A DNA stretch of 64,000 bases from Polaribacter vadi. GTDB lineage: Bacteria; Bacteroidota; Bacteroidia; Flavobacteriales; Flavobacteriaceae. A program made the position numbers and the translations under genes. Of this stretch, positions 8,601 through 15,899 are shown in pieces (position 1 is the stretch's first letter; each line of letters starts with the position of its first letter). Under the pieces are notes generated by a model that saw only the letters and a list, made by a program, of their open reading frames with translations, had not been told where the DNA came from and did not search any database. The DNA is taken from NCBI RefSeq assembly GCF_001761365.1, contig NZ_CP017477.1, positions 2,346,001 through 2,410,000 on the forward strand, given 5' to 3'.

Positions 8601-9674
8601 ACTTACGGACCTACAGAAGTTCCAACAACATTAGTAGATAATCCAGCATTCTTTTTAACAAAAAATGTATTATACGTAACTAATGCAGGTTTTACTCCTG
8701 CAGCAAATGCTTCTGCATTAACAGATGATCCAATTATTAGAATGTTAACAAACGATGAAAACTTTAACATTACTGTTATTGAATCTGATGGAGATGGAAC
8801 AGGTGTAGATTTTACAGGTTACGATTTAGCTATTGCACAAGAGACTTTTGGCTCTGGTGACGCTATATGGAAATCTACAGGACCTTTTGGAATTCAGAAT
8901 ATTACAATTCCTGTTATTTATAATAAGACTTGGGCTTTGAGAGATGGTAAAGGAATTTCTTCAGCTGGAGCTGCTGTTGTACTTTCAGGAGATGTATCTG
9001 TTACTATAGACCCTAGCAATCAGACCAATACTTTATTTAATGGAATTGATTTTTCTAGCTCTAATGATGTAAGATTATATGCTGAACAATCAGACAATAA
9101 TGGTGCTGTTGGAACAAATGCTATAGATGTATTACAAAACCTTGAAATTAGCACTACAGGAACAAATCTAGCAACTGTTTCAGATTTAACTACATCTCCA
9201 GATACATCAGTTATTATAAATGATATCCCATCTGGAACACAAATTGGAACTGTAGCTACAGATGTTTTACAAGCACCAATAGTTGCTTTAGCCTTTAATT
9301 ATGGTGCAATCATTAGAAATGATGGAGCAAATATATCTCCAGAAGCATTAACAATATGGAGAAACGCAGCTTATAAACTAACAGGTATACCTGTTCCATC
9401 TACTTTGGTCGAAAATTCAGACTTTACGCTAAGTGTAGATAGAGTAAATGAACTTTCTAAAGTTACATCAAATGTGAGATCTTATGGGAATACGGTATTT
9501 ATTTCTAATGTAGAATCTAAAACAGAGGTAAAAGTTTATAGTATTAATGGAGCCCTAGTAAGATCTATAAAAACAGATCAAGACACTCAATTTGAATTAA
9601 AAACTGGTCTTTATATTGCAACTGTTAAAACAGCTCAAGGTACTAAAGCAGTAAAATTCATTACAAATAGATAA
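5619..9674 (+). CDS. Large secreted protein of four repeated ~250-residue domains with T9SS sorting domain, function unknown
   Basis: A 1351-residue protein with a signal peptide ending T-M-Q-A-Q. Four copies of one alpha/beta domain start at residues 23, 495, 756 and 1015. Each begins with K-x-V/I-L-Y-V/I, has D-P-V/I-I-x-M-L near its start and F/Y-D-L-x-I-A-Q-E in the middle, then P-x-I-Y-N-K-S/T-x-A, G-I-D-F, and ends with L-T-I-W-R-N-A-A-Y. The alternating strands and helices suggest a Rossmann-like or ThuA/glutamine-amidotransferase-like fold, but I recognise no catalytic motif. Between copies 1 and 2 (residues ~305-490) is an unrelated beta-rich domain that could be a carbohydrate-binding module. 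The last ~80 residues are a T9SS sorting domain. It sits alone between two terminators. I cannot assign a function. Confidence 0.75.
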   Translation: MKKQITFLLLTLFFAFSTMQAQKNVLYINQDGVEVPPGSGASTPGNDPITRMLDADTNFTISYVEIGQDFVVTKIGENNTGANAVGSPIDFTGFDLIIVSDSMASSNGVFKDGNPLHVDELALPVIYSKTFAFRGGYVDTNDNNTIKNTDAVSLTNGSTVTQTQNLSVTVLDSANDMFSGIDFTGGTEIPLFRTTSNDKGEEGYKAIDVLNGLDNSATGTLLAKVEQVTTGDEDKAAVINYIPTGTTLGASNEVTTKDIVIFGFSYGATVKKDGGNVTSEYLTIWRNAAYKLTGQTVPTTLYTNPVYNKYEITTETTRYDFTDGSIIPNPVDGYVIQGSPEADAQPQTDRFLSADGILQYRHAAGDNFHSSTYGLNMKAGARVFIKPAGTGIVKIPLSEFSTLGLEVKMPNNNNKAYIKVNGVATSSPSKTTYQETLNATATDGNDLNEFITIEYFPNGGGQNLELMADATNGGSDIYLPYIDVEYPMLKRKPTKVLYVNQAGVGQGEGASAPGQDPVIKMLMADENFDVTYIETPSDGSAVPSLSGFDIVIAQETISSGAAMFQPNGVLGINNVSIPIIYNKSYAFRNGKAVTDADAAVTSTQNLSVTVDVVNQTNSIFSGIDFSSSNDVRIFKAANARDDGSSGGNKSIDVLNGLDISNANAGTLATVPEVIDASKSILINHIPAGTQLGEASTDVLGVDAFAFAFSYGAQIFGDGANISPEALTIWRNATYILAGLEVPTTLVENEVFFLPKKILYVNQVGVGQGEGASAPGQDPVIKMLMADEKFDVTYLETPSDGSAIDLTGYDLVIAQETISSGAAMFQPGGVLGVKDVTVPIIYNKSYAFRNGKAVTDADAAVTSTQNLSITATNTAHPLFSGIDFSGGDDIRIFKSATANDDGSTGGNKAIDILNDLEFSSTSAGSVATVPEITDASKAMLVNYMPAGTQLGETETDVLQVNAIALAFSYGAQILGDGANISPEALTIWRNAAYMLTYGPTEVPTTLVDNPAFFLTKNVLYVTNAGFTPAANASALTDDPIIRMLTNDENFNITVIESDGDGTGVDFTGYDLAIAQETFGSGDAIWKSTGPFGIQNITIPVIYNKTWALRDGKGISSAGAAVVLSGDVSVTIDPSNQTNTLFNGIDFSSSNDVRLYAEQSDNNGAVGTNAIDVLQNLEISTTGTNLATVSDLTTSPDTSVIINDIPSGTQIGTVATDVLQAPIVALAFNYGAIIRNDGANISPEALTIWRNAAYKLTGIPVPSTLVENSDFTLSVDRVNELSKVTSNVRSYGNTVFISNVESKTEVKVYSINGALVRSIKTDQDTQFELKTGLYIATVKTAQGTKAVKFITNR
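7101..8645 (+). repeat. Tandem, nearly identical domain copies 2 and 3 inside the 1351-residue protein
   Basis: Copies 2 (from 7101) and 3 (from 7884) are close even at DNA level. For example, the stretch around 7126-7199 matches 7909-7982 with only a few third-position changes. Copies 1 (from 5685) and 4 (from 8661) are more diverged. This indicates a recent internal tandem duplication of one ~783-base unit, or gene conversion between the two copies. Confidence 0.85.
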
Positions 9675-9694
9675 GAGTAATCTTATTAAAATCT

Positions 9695-9726
9695 AAAAGA
9701 GGTATATGCAAGCATATACCTCTTTT
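9695..9726. terminator. Bidirectional terminator between convergent transcription units
   Basis: AAAAGAGGTATATGC (9695-9709) pairs with GCATATACCTCTTTT (9712-9726). The stem has T-runs in both reading directions. It lies between the repeat-protein gene (plus) and the end of the catabolic operon (minus), so it probably serves both. Confidence 0.8.
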
Positions 9727-9839
9727 TTATTACAGAAAATTTAAATAAAATTATTGAATAAGAGTAAATTAAATAACTAATTTATTGATTTTAATATTGA
9801 AAAATTAATGAAATGAACTATATGTAATATATATAAATT

Positions 9840-10175
9840 TTACACCTTAAATATCTCTTCTAAAAGAAGCCATTTTTCTCCTTTTTTTGCCAAGGGTAAT
9901 GCCTGTTGGTACTTCCACATCAACTCTTCCCACTCTTGTACTTTCGGATTATTTGCATCCAACGTTGCTTTTTTATCAAAAAAAAAAGATTTATTAACTT
10001 CAATTACCATAAAAAGTCTGTTTCCTAGATTATAAATATTTATTTTTTCTATACCAGATTCTTTAATACTTTTTAGAATTTCTGGCCATACGTTCTTATG
10101 GTGCTCTTTGTATTCTTCAATAAGAATAGGATCATCTTTTAAATCACAAACCAAACAATATCTTTTTGTATTCAT
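9840..10175 (-). CDS. L-rhamnose/L-fucose mutarotase (RhaM/DUF718 family)
   Basis: A 111-residue cytosolic protein of the dimeric ferredoxin-like RhaM fold. The visible signatures are the N-terminal R-Y-C-L-V-C-D-L-K-D, the E-Y-K-E-H-H-K-N-V-W-P-E helix carrying the catalytic His, the strand Y-N-L-G-N-R-L-F-M-V-I-E, and the late W-E-E-L-M-W-K-Y-Q. The family interconverts alpha and beta anomers of L-rhamnose, with a sister group acting on L-fucose. It is the last gene of the catabolic operon, 10 bases behind a FucP-like permease. The company of L-fucose-type oxidation genes favours fucose, but the PUL should also release much rhamnose, so the sugar is left open. Confidence 0.85.
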   Translation of the reverse strand: MNTKRYCLVCDLKDDPILIEEYKEHHKNVWPEILKSIKESGIEKINIYNLGNRLFMVIEVNKSFFFDKKATLDANNPKVQEWEELMWKYQQALPLAKKGEKWLLLEEIFKV

Positions 10176-10185
10176 TCTAAAAAAA

Positions 10186-11526
10186 CTAAGTAGTTTTTTT
10201 GTTTACTTTATATGCATACAAACCATAAAAACCAACAATAATTAAACATAACATTGGTAAAATAAATGAAAAATGAATTTCTGTTATATTACCAGTTATT
10301 ACATCACCAAAAACTTCTTCTCCTTTAATAGTATCACCAAAATCCATAATTACTGCTTGTATTTTTGGTAAAAATGCACCACCAACAATAGCCATAATTA
10401 AACCAGATGATGCTAGCTTTGCTTCTTCTCCCATATCTTTTAATGCTAACCCATAAATTGTTGGAAACATTATAGACATAAAAACAGAAACTAAAACCAA
10501 ACAAATTAGACTGGTGATACCAGTTGTTAATACAACGCCTAAACATAAAAATGCTGCTGCAATTGCAAAAATTGCTAACATTTTTGCAGGATTGATTTTT
10601 CGCATTACTGCTGTACCAATAAATCTTGTGGTTACGAATAGTACCATTGCACCAATATTCCAAAAAGTACCATCAATAGGATTTTCATTACCAATATTTA
10701 TATATTCTACTAACTGAAAAATAGCAGTCCAACACATAATTTGTGCTCCAACATAAAAAGTTTGCGCAATAACTCCAAATACATACGTTTTGCTTTTAAA
10801 AATTCTTTGCAAAGATTCTTTAATTGTTAAGTGTTCACCCATTGTCATTTTTGGAATGTTTGTTTTCCAAATTATTACAAAAACCAAGGCTACAAAAATA
10901 CCTACTGCAATGTATGGTGTACTAATAACATCTAAATCATGTACTTTTATTTCTGCTGCTTTTTCTTTTCCTAAGGTTATAATCTCTGAACTATTTTCAT
11001 AATCTGAAGAAAGTATTCTATCAAGAACTACAAACTTGGCAATCATCATACCTGTAAGAGAACCAATAGGATTAAAAGACTGTGCTAAGTTTAATCTTTG
11101 AGTTGATGTAGATGGATCTCCCATTGATAAAATTAATGGATTTGAAGTTGTTTCCAGAAAACCTAAACCACATGTAATTACAAATAATGATATTAAAAAA
11201 TACGTATAATTGCCTTCTAAAGCTGCAGGATAAAATAATACTGCGCCTAAAGCATACAACGCTAAACCAACTAAAATGCCAGATTTATAACTAAACCTTC
11301 TAATGAATAATGCTGCAGGAATTGCCATAACTCCATATCCAAAATAAAAAGCAAACTGAACATTATAGGCTTCTTTATTAGATAAAATCATTACTTTTTT
11401 AAACGCTGCAACCATAGGATTTGTTAAATCGTTTGCAAAACCCCACAATGCAAAAATTGATGTAGCAGCAATAAATGGAACTAATAATTCCTTTGGAACT
11501 ACAGGTATTTTTTTAAATTTATTCAT
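10186..11526 (-). CDS. fucP: FucP-like MFS sugar:H+ symporter
   Basis: A 446-residue protein with 12 predicted membrane segments. The family signature F-A-L-W-G-F-A-N-D-L-T-N-P-M-V lies in the first helix, where FucP has its key Asp, and G-L-G-F-L-E-T-T-S-N-P-L-I lies in helix 4. Both are typical of the L-fucose permease branch of the major facilitator superfamily. It would import the free monosaccharide from the periplasm by proton symport. It sits between the mutarotase gene and an SDR gene, 26 bases behind the latter. FucP relatives can carry L-fucose, L-galactose, D-arabinose or other hexoses, so substrate identity is inferred from neighbours only. Confidence 0.88.
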   Translation of the reverse strand: MNKFKKIPVVPKELLVPFIAATSIFALWGFANDLTNPMVAAFKKVMILSNKEAYNVQFAFYFGYGVMAIPAALFIRRFSYKSGILVGLALYALGAVLFYPAALEGNYTYFLISLFVITCGLGFLETTSNPLILSMGDPSTSTQRLNLAQSFNPIGSLTGMMIAKFVVLDRILSSDYENSSEIITLGKEKAAEIKVHDLDVISTPYIAVGIFVALVFVIIWKTNIPKMTMGEHLTIKESLQRIFKSKTYVFGVIAQTFYVGAQIMCWTAIFQLVEYINIGNENPIDGTFWNIGAMVLFVTTRFIGTAVMRKINPAKMLAIFAIAAAFLCLGVVLTTGITSLICLVLVSVFMSIMFPTIYGLALKDMGEEAKLASSGLIMAIVGGAFLPKIQAVIMDFGDTIKGEEVFGDVITGNITEIHFSFILPMLCLIIVGFYGLYAYKVNKKTT

Positions 11527-11552
11527 TTAGTTTAGTTAATTGTTTGGTTGAT

Positions 11553-12344
11553 TTATTCTGTTAATAAAGATCTATCTAAATTTACATAGCCACCATCTAT
11601 TAATATATATTGACCTGTTGTATGTGATGATTTATTAGAAATAGTAAACAGACAAGAATCTGCAATTTCATGTGGTGTAGTCATTCTATTTTCCAATGGA
11701 ATTTTATTTACGATTGCTTTTAGTTTTTCTTCACCATTTTCTAGTGTTTTAATCCAATTATCGTAAGCTGGCGTCCAACTTTCTGCAATAATTAAAGCAT
11801 TTACACGAATGCCTTCTTTTATTAAATCTACAGCCCATTCTCTGGTTAGTGCAAGAACTCCACCTTTAGAAGCGGCATAACCAGATGTACCTCCTTGTCC
11901 TGTAAGTGCTACTTTAGAACCAATATTTAAAATATTACCTTTTGATTTTATGATGTAAGGCAAACAATATTTAGTCATAGCAAAATAACTAATTAAGTTT
12001 AATTTTAAAGACCACACAAAATCATCTATAGAAGCATCTAATCCTGTACCATCATTTACACCAACGTTATTTATTAAAACATCTATTTTGCCATATTTAG
12101 CAACAATTATTTTTACTGCAGCCTCAATTTGCTTAGTTTCTGTAACATCTGTTTTCACAAAAAGAGCATCAATTCCTTTTTCTTGCAACTCTTTTTCATA
12201 ACCATATCCACGATTATTTCTGCAAACAATTACAGGAATAGCACCTTCATTTGCTAAAGATTGTACAATGGTTTCTCCAATACTTCCTTTAATGCCTGCT
12301 GCACCTGTAACAACAACTATTTTATCTTTTAATTGTAAATCCAT
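11553..12344 (-). CDS. SDR oxidoreductase, probable L-fucose (or related L-sugar) 1-dehydrogenase
   Basis: A 263-residue classical short-chain dehydrogenase. It has the nucleotide-binding loop V-T-G-A-A-G-I-K-G-S-I-G near residue 13, N-N-V-G, the catalytic Ser in I-G-S-K-V-A and Y-A-A-S-K. The glycine-rich loop carries two extra residues compared with the usual T-G-x-x-x-G-I-G. In the known Xanthomonas/Burkholderia pathway an SDR oxidises L-fucose to L-fuconolactone, and the lactonase-type gene three bases downstream in the map (12348) is its natural partner. It could instead be the later 2-keto-3-deoxy-acid dehydrogenase, since there are two SDRs in this operon. Confidence 0.75.
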   Translation of the reverse strand: MDLQLKDKIVVVTGAAGIKGSIGETIVQSLANEGAIPVIVCRNNRGYGYEKELQEKGIDALFVKTDVTETKQIEAAVKIIVAKYGKIDVLINNVGVNDGTGLDASIDDFVWSLKLNLISYFAMTKYCLPYIIKSKGNILNIGSKVALTGQGGTSGYAASKGGVLALTREWAVDLIKEGIRVNALIIAESWTPAYDNWIKTLENGEEKLKAIVNKIPLENRMTTPHEIADSCLFTISNKSSHTTGQYILIDGGYVNLDRSLLTE

Positions 12345-12347
12345 AAG

Positions 12348-13175
12348 TTATAGATTGTAAAATTTTATTGCATTTGTACCCATAATTTTTTTTTGCTCAT
12401 CTGCACTAAGTTTTGCAATAAAATTGGTTGTTAAGCTTTTTACTTTTGCATAATTTCCGGCAACTAAACAAACAGGCCAATCAGAACCAAATATTAAACG
12501 TTCTGCCCCAAAAGATTCTAAAACTAAATTTATATAAGGCTCTATTTGTTTTGGTGTCCAATTATTGTAATCTGCTTCAGTTATCATTCCTGATAGTTTA
12601 CAAAACACATTTTCGTACTTCGCTAATTTTTTCATTAAAATTGCCCAACCATCATAAAAACCATCTTTTATATAAGGTTTTGCAATATGATCTATTACAA
12701 ATTTTTGATTAGGAAATTTCTTTACAAACTCTAAAGTTGCCCCTAATTGATGAGGAAAAATCAATATATCATACGTATATTCATATTTCTCTAAGGAAGA
12801 AATTCCTCCTAAAAAATTAGGACGAAGCAAGAAATTATGATCAGCTTCACCTTGTACTACATGTCTAAAGCCTTTTATATTTTTATGATGAGAGTATGTA
12901 TCTAAAGTTGCATCAATATTTTTGTTTCTTAAATCTACCCAACCAACGATTCCTTTTATAAAATCAAAATCATTAGATAATTCCAATAAAAAATCAGTTT
13001 CATTAATTGTTTGGTCTGCTTGTATTGCTACACAACCATCAATTCCGTTTTCTTGGTAGACTTTTTGTAATTGACTTGGTAAAAAATCTTTTCTGATAGC
13101 AGACATTTCATCATCTATCCAAGCATGTTTTGTTGGTTCGTATTTCCAAAAATGTTGATGACTATCTATAATCAT
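12348..13175 (-). CDS. Amidohydrolase-2 family sugar lactonase (L-fuconolactonase/L-rhamnonolactonase type)
   Basis: A 275-residue cytosolic TIM-barrel metal hydrolase of the COG3618 type. It begins M-I-I-D-S-H-Q-H-F-W, giving the metal pair His6/His8. It also has I-D-H-I-A-K-P in mid-sequence and the late metal Asp in F-G-S-D-W-P-V. Members hydrolyse L-fuconolactone, L-rhamnonolactone or related lactones to the open acid. Its start overlaps the stop of the FAH-family gene (ATGA at 13172-13175), indicating translational coupling, and it is followed at once by the SDR that would make its lactone. Confidence 0.85.
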   Translation of the reverse strand: MIIDSHQHFWKYEPTKHAWIDDEMSAIRKDFLPSQLQKVYQENGIDGCVAIQADQTINETDFLLELSNDFDFIKGIVGWVDLRNKNIDATLDTYSHHKNIKGFRHVVQGEADHNFLLRPNFLGGISSLEKYEYTYDILIFPHQLGATLEFVKKFPNQKFVIDHIAKPYIKDGFYDGWAILMKKLAKYENVFCKLSGMITEADYNNWTPKQIEPYINLVLESFGAERLIFGSDWPVCLVAGNYAKVKSLTTNFIAKLSADEQKKIMGTNAIKFYNL

Positions 13176-14032
13176 TTTCCTGAGTATGCTACTACATTTT
13201 GTTTAGAAACTCCTAAACCTTCTATACCTAATTCCATAACATCACCAGGTTTTAAATACAATGGTGGTGTTAATCCTAAACCAACTCCAAAAGGGGTTCC
13301 TGTTGATATGACATCTCCAGGTAATAACGTCATAAACTGACTAATATAACTGATAGATTCTTCTATATTAAAAATAAAATCTGATGTAGAACTATCTTGC
13401 ATCATTTTACCATTTAATTTTAACCAAAGGTGTAGGTTATTTGGGTCTTTAATTTCATCTTTAGTCGCCAAAAATGGTCCAAGAGGTGCAAATGTATCAC
13501 ATCCTTTTCCTTTACACCACTGCCCTTCTTTTTCTATTTGAAATGCACGTTCACTTACATCATTATGCAAAACATAACCTGCAATATGGCTAGCTACTTT
13601 CTCTTTAGAAATGTACGATGTTTTTTTACCAACTACTACTGCTAACTCAACTTCCCAATCTGTTTTTGTACTTCCTTTTGGAATGATAACATCATCATTT
13701 GGACCAACAACTGCTGTTGTAGATTTAAAAAACAATACTGGTTCATTAGGAATTTTCATACCTGCTTCTGCAGCGTGTTTTGCATAGTTTAAACCAATAC
13801 AAACAATTTTTGATGGTCTACAAATTGGCGACCCAAGTCTTACATCATCAGATATTATATCGCATTTTGATTGATTAATTTCTAACCAAGCTTCTAATCT
13901 TTCTATGCCATCATTTTGAAAAAACTGTTCTGTATAATCTTCTCCAAAATTAGATACGTCTATTTTATTTCCGTTTGATAATTGTACTCCTGGTTTTTCT
14001 GAACCAACTTCTCCAAATCGTATAAGTTTCAT
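13172..14032 (-). CDS. Fumarylacetoacetate hydrolase-family enzyme, probable 2,4-diketo-3-deoxy-sugar-acid hydrolase
   Basis: A 286-residue FAH-fold protein. Its signatures are C-I-G-L-N-Y-A-K-H-A-A-E-A-G, the metal-binding set around D-W-E-V-E-L-A-V-V-V-G and Y-V-L-H-N-D-V-S-E-R, and S-T-G-T-P-F-G-V-G. In the oxidative L-fucose and L-rhamnose pathways this family splits the 2,4-diketo-3-deoxy acid into pyruvate and lactate. It lies between the lactonase (4-base overlap) and the second SDR, matching that pathway. Acylpyruvase activity on other substrates is the alternative. Confidence 0.82.
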   Translation of the reverse strand: MKLIRFGEVGSEKPGVQLSNGNKIDVSNFGEDYTEQFFQNDGIERLEAWLEINQSKCDIISDDVRLGSPICRPSKIVCIGLNYAKHAAEAGMKIPNEPVLFFKSTTAVVGPNDDVIIPKGSTKTDWEVELAVVVGKKTSYISKEKVASHIAGYVLHNDVSERAFQIEKEGQWCKGKGCDTFAPLGPFLATKDEIKDPNNLHLWLKLNGKMMQDSSTSDFIFNIEESISYISQFMTLLPGDVISTGTPFGVGLGLTPPLYLKPGDVMELGIEGLGVSKQNVVAYSGK

Positions 14033-14061
14033 TTTATTTCTTTTTAATATTATTTGTTATT

Positions 14062-14835
14062 TTATCCGTTTAATTTTATAAATCCACCATCTATTGGAAA
14101 ATCTGTTCCTGTTATAAATGATGCTTCATCTGAACATAAATACAATGCTAAATTGGCAACTTCTTGTGGTACCCCCATGCGACCTATAGGTTGCGTTTTA
14201 GAAAGTTTTTCAAACATTTCTTGCTCTTTACCTGGGTAATTATTTTTTAAAAATCCATCTACAAAAGGTGTATGTATTCTTGCTGGCGACATGCAATTAC
14301 ACCTTATACCATAATTAACATAATCTTTAGCTATAGAATACGTCATAGTAAGTGCTGCTCCTTTAGACATGGAATAGGCAAACCTATCTGAAATACCCAC
14401 TGATGATGCAATTGATGCCATATTTAAAATGACTCCTCCATTTTTTTTCATGTGAGGAATTGTACCAAATATGCAATTATAAACTCCTTTAACATTTACA
14501 TTATAAACACGATCTAAGTCTTCTTCTGATGTGTTTTCAACATTTCCAATGTGAGCTACTCCAGCATTATTAATTAAAATATTAATTGTGCTATTTTCTG
14601 CAATTCTACTTATAACTTCAATTACATTTTCTTGACTTACAACGTTACATTGATGTATCTCTGCTGATCCACCAGCAGCAATAATTTCTTCTTTTGTAAT
14701 TTTTGCACTGTCTATATTCAATTCTAAAATATGGACATAAGCACCTTGTTCTGCTAAAGTTTTTGAAATGGCTTTACCTATTCCGCTTCCACCTCCTGTA
14801 ACAATTGCTGTTTTATTTGTTAAATTAAATTTCAT
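14062..14835 (-). CDS. SDR oxidoreductase, probable 2-keto-3-deoxy-L-fuconate 4-dehydrogenase type
   Basis: A 257-residue SDR. It has a standard T-G-G-G-S-G-I-G loop, Asp/Glu-Leu after strand 2 (I-L-E-L-N) favouring NAD, N-N-A-G, N-M-A-S-I-A-S-S and Y-S-M-S-K, with D-F-P-I-D-G-G-F at the end. The segment S-P-A-R-I-H-T-P-F-V carries an Arg typical of the BDH2-like group that oxidises 2-keto-3-deoxy-L-fuconate. It is placed next to the hydrolase that would use the 2,4-diketo product. The exact substrate is inferred. Confidence 0.75.
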   Translation of the reverse strand: MKFNLTNKTAIVTGGGSGIGKAISKTLAEQGAYVHILELNIDSAKITKEEIIAAGGSAEIHQCNVVSQENVIEVISRIAENSTINILINNAGVAHIGNVENTSEEDLDRVYNVNVKGVYNCIFGTIPHMKKNGGVILNMASIASSVGISDRFAYSMSKGAALTMTYSIAKDYVNYGIRCNCMSPARIHTPFVDGFLKNNYPGKEQEMFEKLSKTQPIGRMGVPQEVANLALYLCSDEASFITGTDFPIDGGFIKLNG

Positions 14836-14847
14836 TTTTAATTAAAA

Positions 14848-15864
14848 TTATTCTACGTTAAAATTAACCATAGCTTTGATAACTTTTGTTTTTGGATCTA
14901 ACCAAGAATCGAAATTATCAATCATTTCTGTTAAATTTACTTTATGAGTTACAAATGCTTCTGTTGGAAATTTATCAAGATTATCAATTACAAAATCAAA
15001 ATCTTCTAAAGTTGCATTTCTACTGCACATTATAGTAGATTCTTTTGCATGAATTGCTGGATGACTAAAGGTTAACTCTCCTTTAGATAAACCAACCAAA
15101 ACATATCTCCCTCCATGAGACATATACCCTATACCAGATTCTAAAGCTCTTTTGTTTCCAGTACAATCAAATACGGCTGTTGCTAAATCTCCGTTTGTAA
15201 TTTTTAAAACTTCATTAATTGCTGTATCAGCAACTTTTACAACATGCTTTACACCTATTTCGTTTTTTACAAACTCTAATCTTGCTTCATCTATATCTAA
15301 AGCAATTACCTCAGCTCCTTTTATTTGAGCTAATTTCATTAAACCAATTCCAATTGGCCCACATCCAATTACAACAATTATTTCGCCTGCAGTTATTCTA
15401 GCTCTTCTTATGGCATGTGCACCAATTGCTAGCGGTTCTACAATTGCCATTTCTTCAAAAGTTAAAGCTTTTGCTGGAATTAATAAATCTGTTCTAATAG
15501 CTACTTCTTCTTGCATTCCACCATCTGTATGAACCCCTAAAACTCTAATATTAGTACAACAATTTGTTTTTCCGTTTTTGCATGCTAAACATTTACCACA
15601 ACTTACGTAAGGCATCACTATAATATTATCACCAACTTTTAAGTTTTGTGAATTCCCATCGATTTCAAGAACCTCACCAGCTAATTCATGTCCTAAAATT
15701 CTAGGATAGGAAAAAAAAGCTTGATTGCCTGAATAAGCGTGTAAATCTGTACCACAAATACCTACTCTATGTATTTTAATAAGTGCCTCATTTTCTGTTC
15801 TATTTGGTTTTTCTTTTTCCTTTAAAACAAATTTATTTGGTTCTTCACAAATAATATATTTCAT
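14848..15864 (-). CDS. Zinc-dependent medium-chain alcohol dehydrogenase (sugar-acid/polyol type)
   Basis: A 338-residue MDR protein. The catalytic zinc ligands are in R-V-G-I-C-G-T-D-L-H and G-H-E-L-A-G-E-V, and the structural zinc cysteines in C-G-K-C-L-A-C-K-N-G-K-T-N-C-C. The Rossmann motif is V-I-G-C-G-P-I-G-I-G. It belongs with L-threonine/L-galactonate/sorbitol-type dehydrogenases and acts in the cytosol with NAD(P). Neighbours suggest a sugar acid or deoxysugar derivative as substrate, for example L-galactonate or L-fuconate; L-galactose is expected from the PUL's GH95 if the glycan is rhamnogalacturonan II. Possible participation in apionate oxidation is speculation. Confidence 0.8.
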   Translation of the reverse strand: MKYIICEEPNKFVLKEKEKPNRTENEALIKIHRVGICGTDLHAYSGNQAFFSYPRILGHELAGEVLEIDGNSQNLKVGDNIIVMPYVSCGKCLACKNGKTNCCTNIRVLGVHTDGGMQEEVAIRTDLLIPAKALTFEEMAIVEPLAIGAHAIRRARITAGEIIVVIGCGPIGIGLMKLAQIKGAEVIALDIDEARLEFVKNEIGVKHVVKVADTAINEVLKITNGDLATAVFDCTGNKRALESGIGYMSHGGRYVLVGLSKGELTFSHPAIHAKESTIMCSRNATLEDFDFVIDNLDKFPTEAFVTHKVNLTEMIDNFDSWLDPKTKVIKAMVNFNVE

Positions 15865-15899
15865 TCTTTATTTTTCTAATTTGATATAAATAATACTAA

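Noticed and set aside
10334..10663. 109-codon minus-strand frame inside the FucP-like gene
   Set aside because: It is a shifted-frame shadow of the membrane protein, rich in Cys/Trp/Tyr with no start signal.
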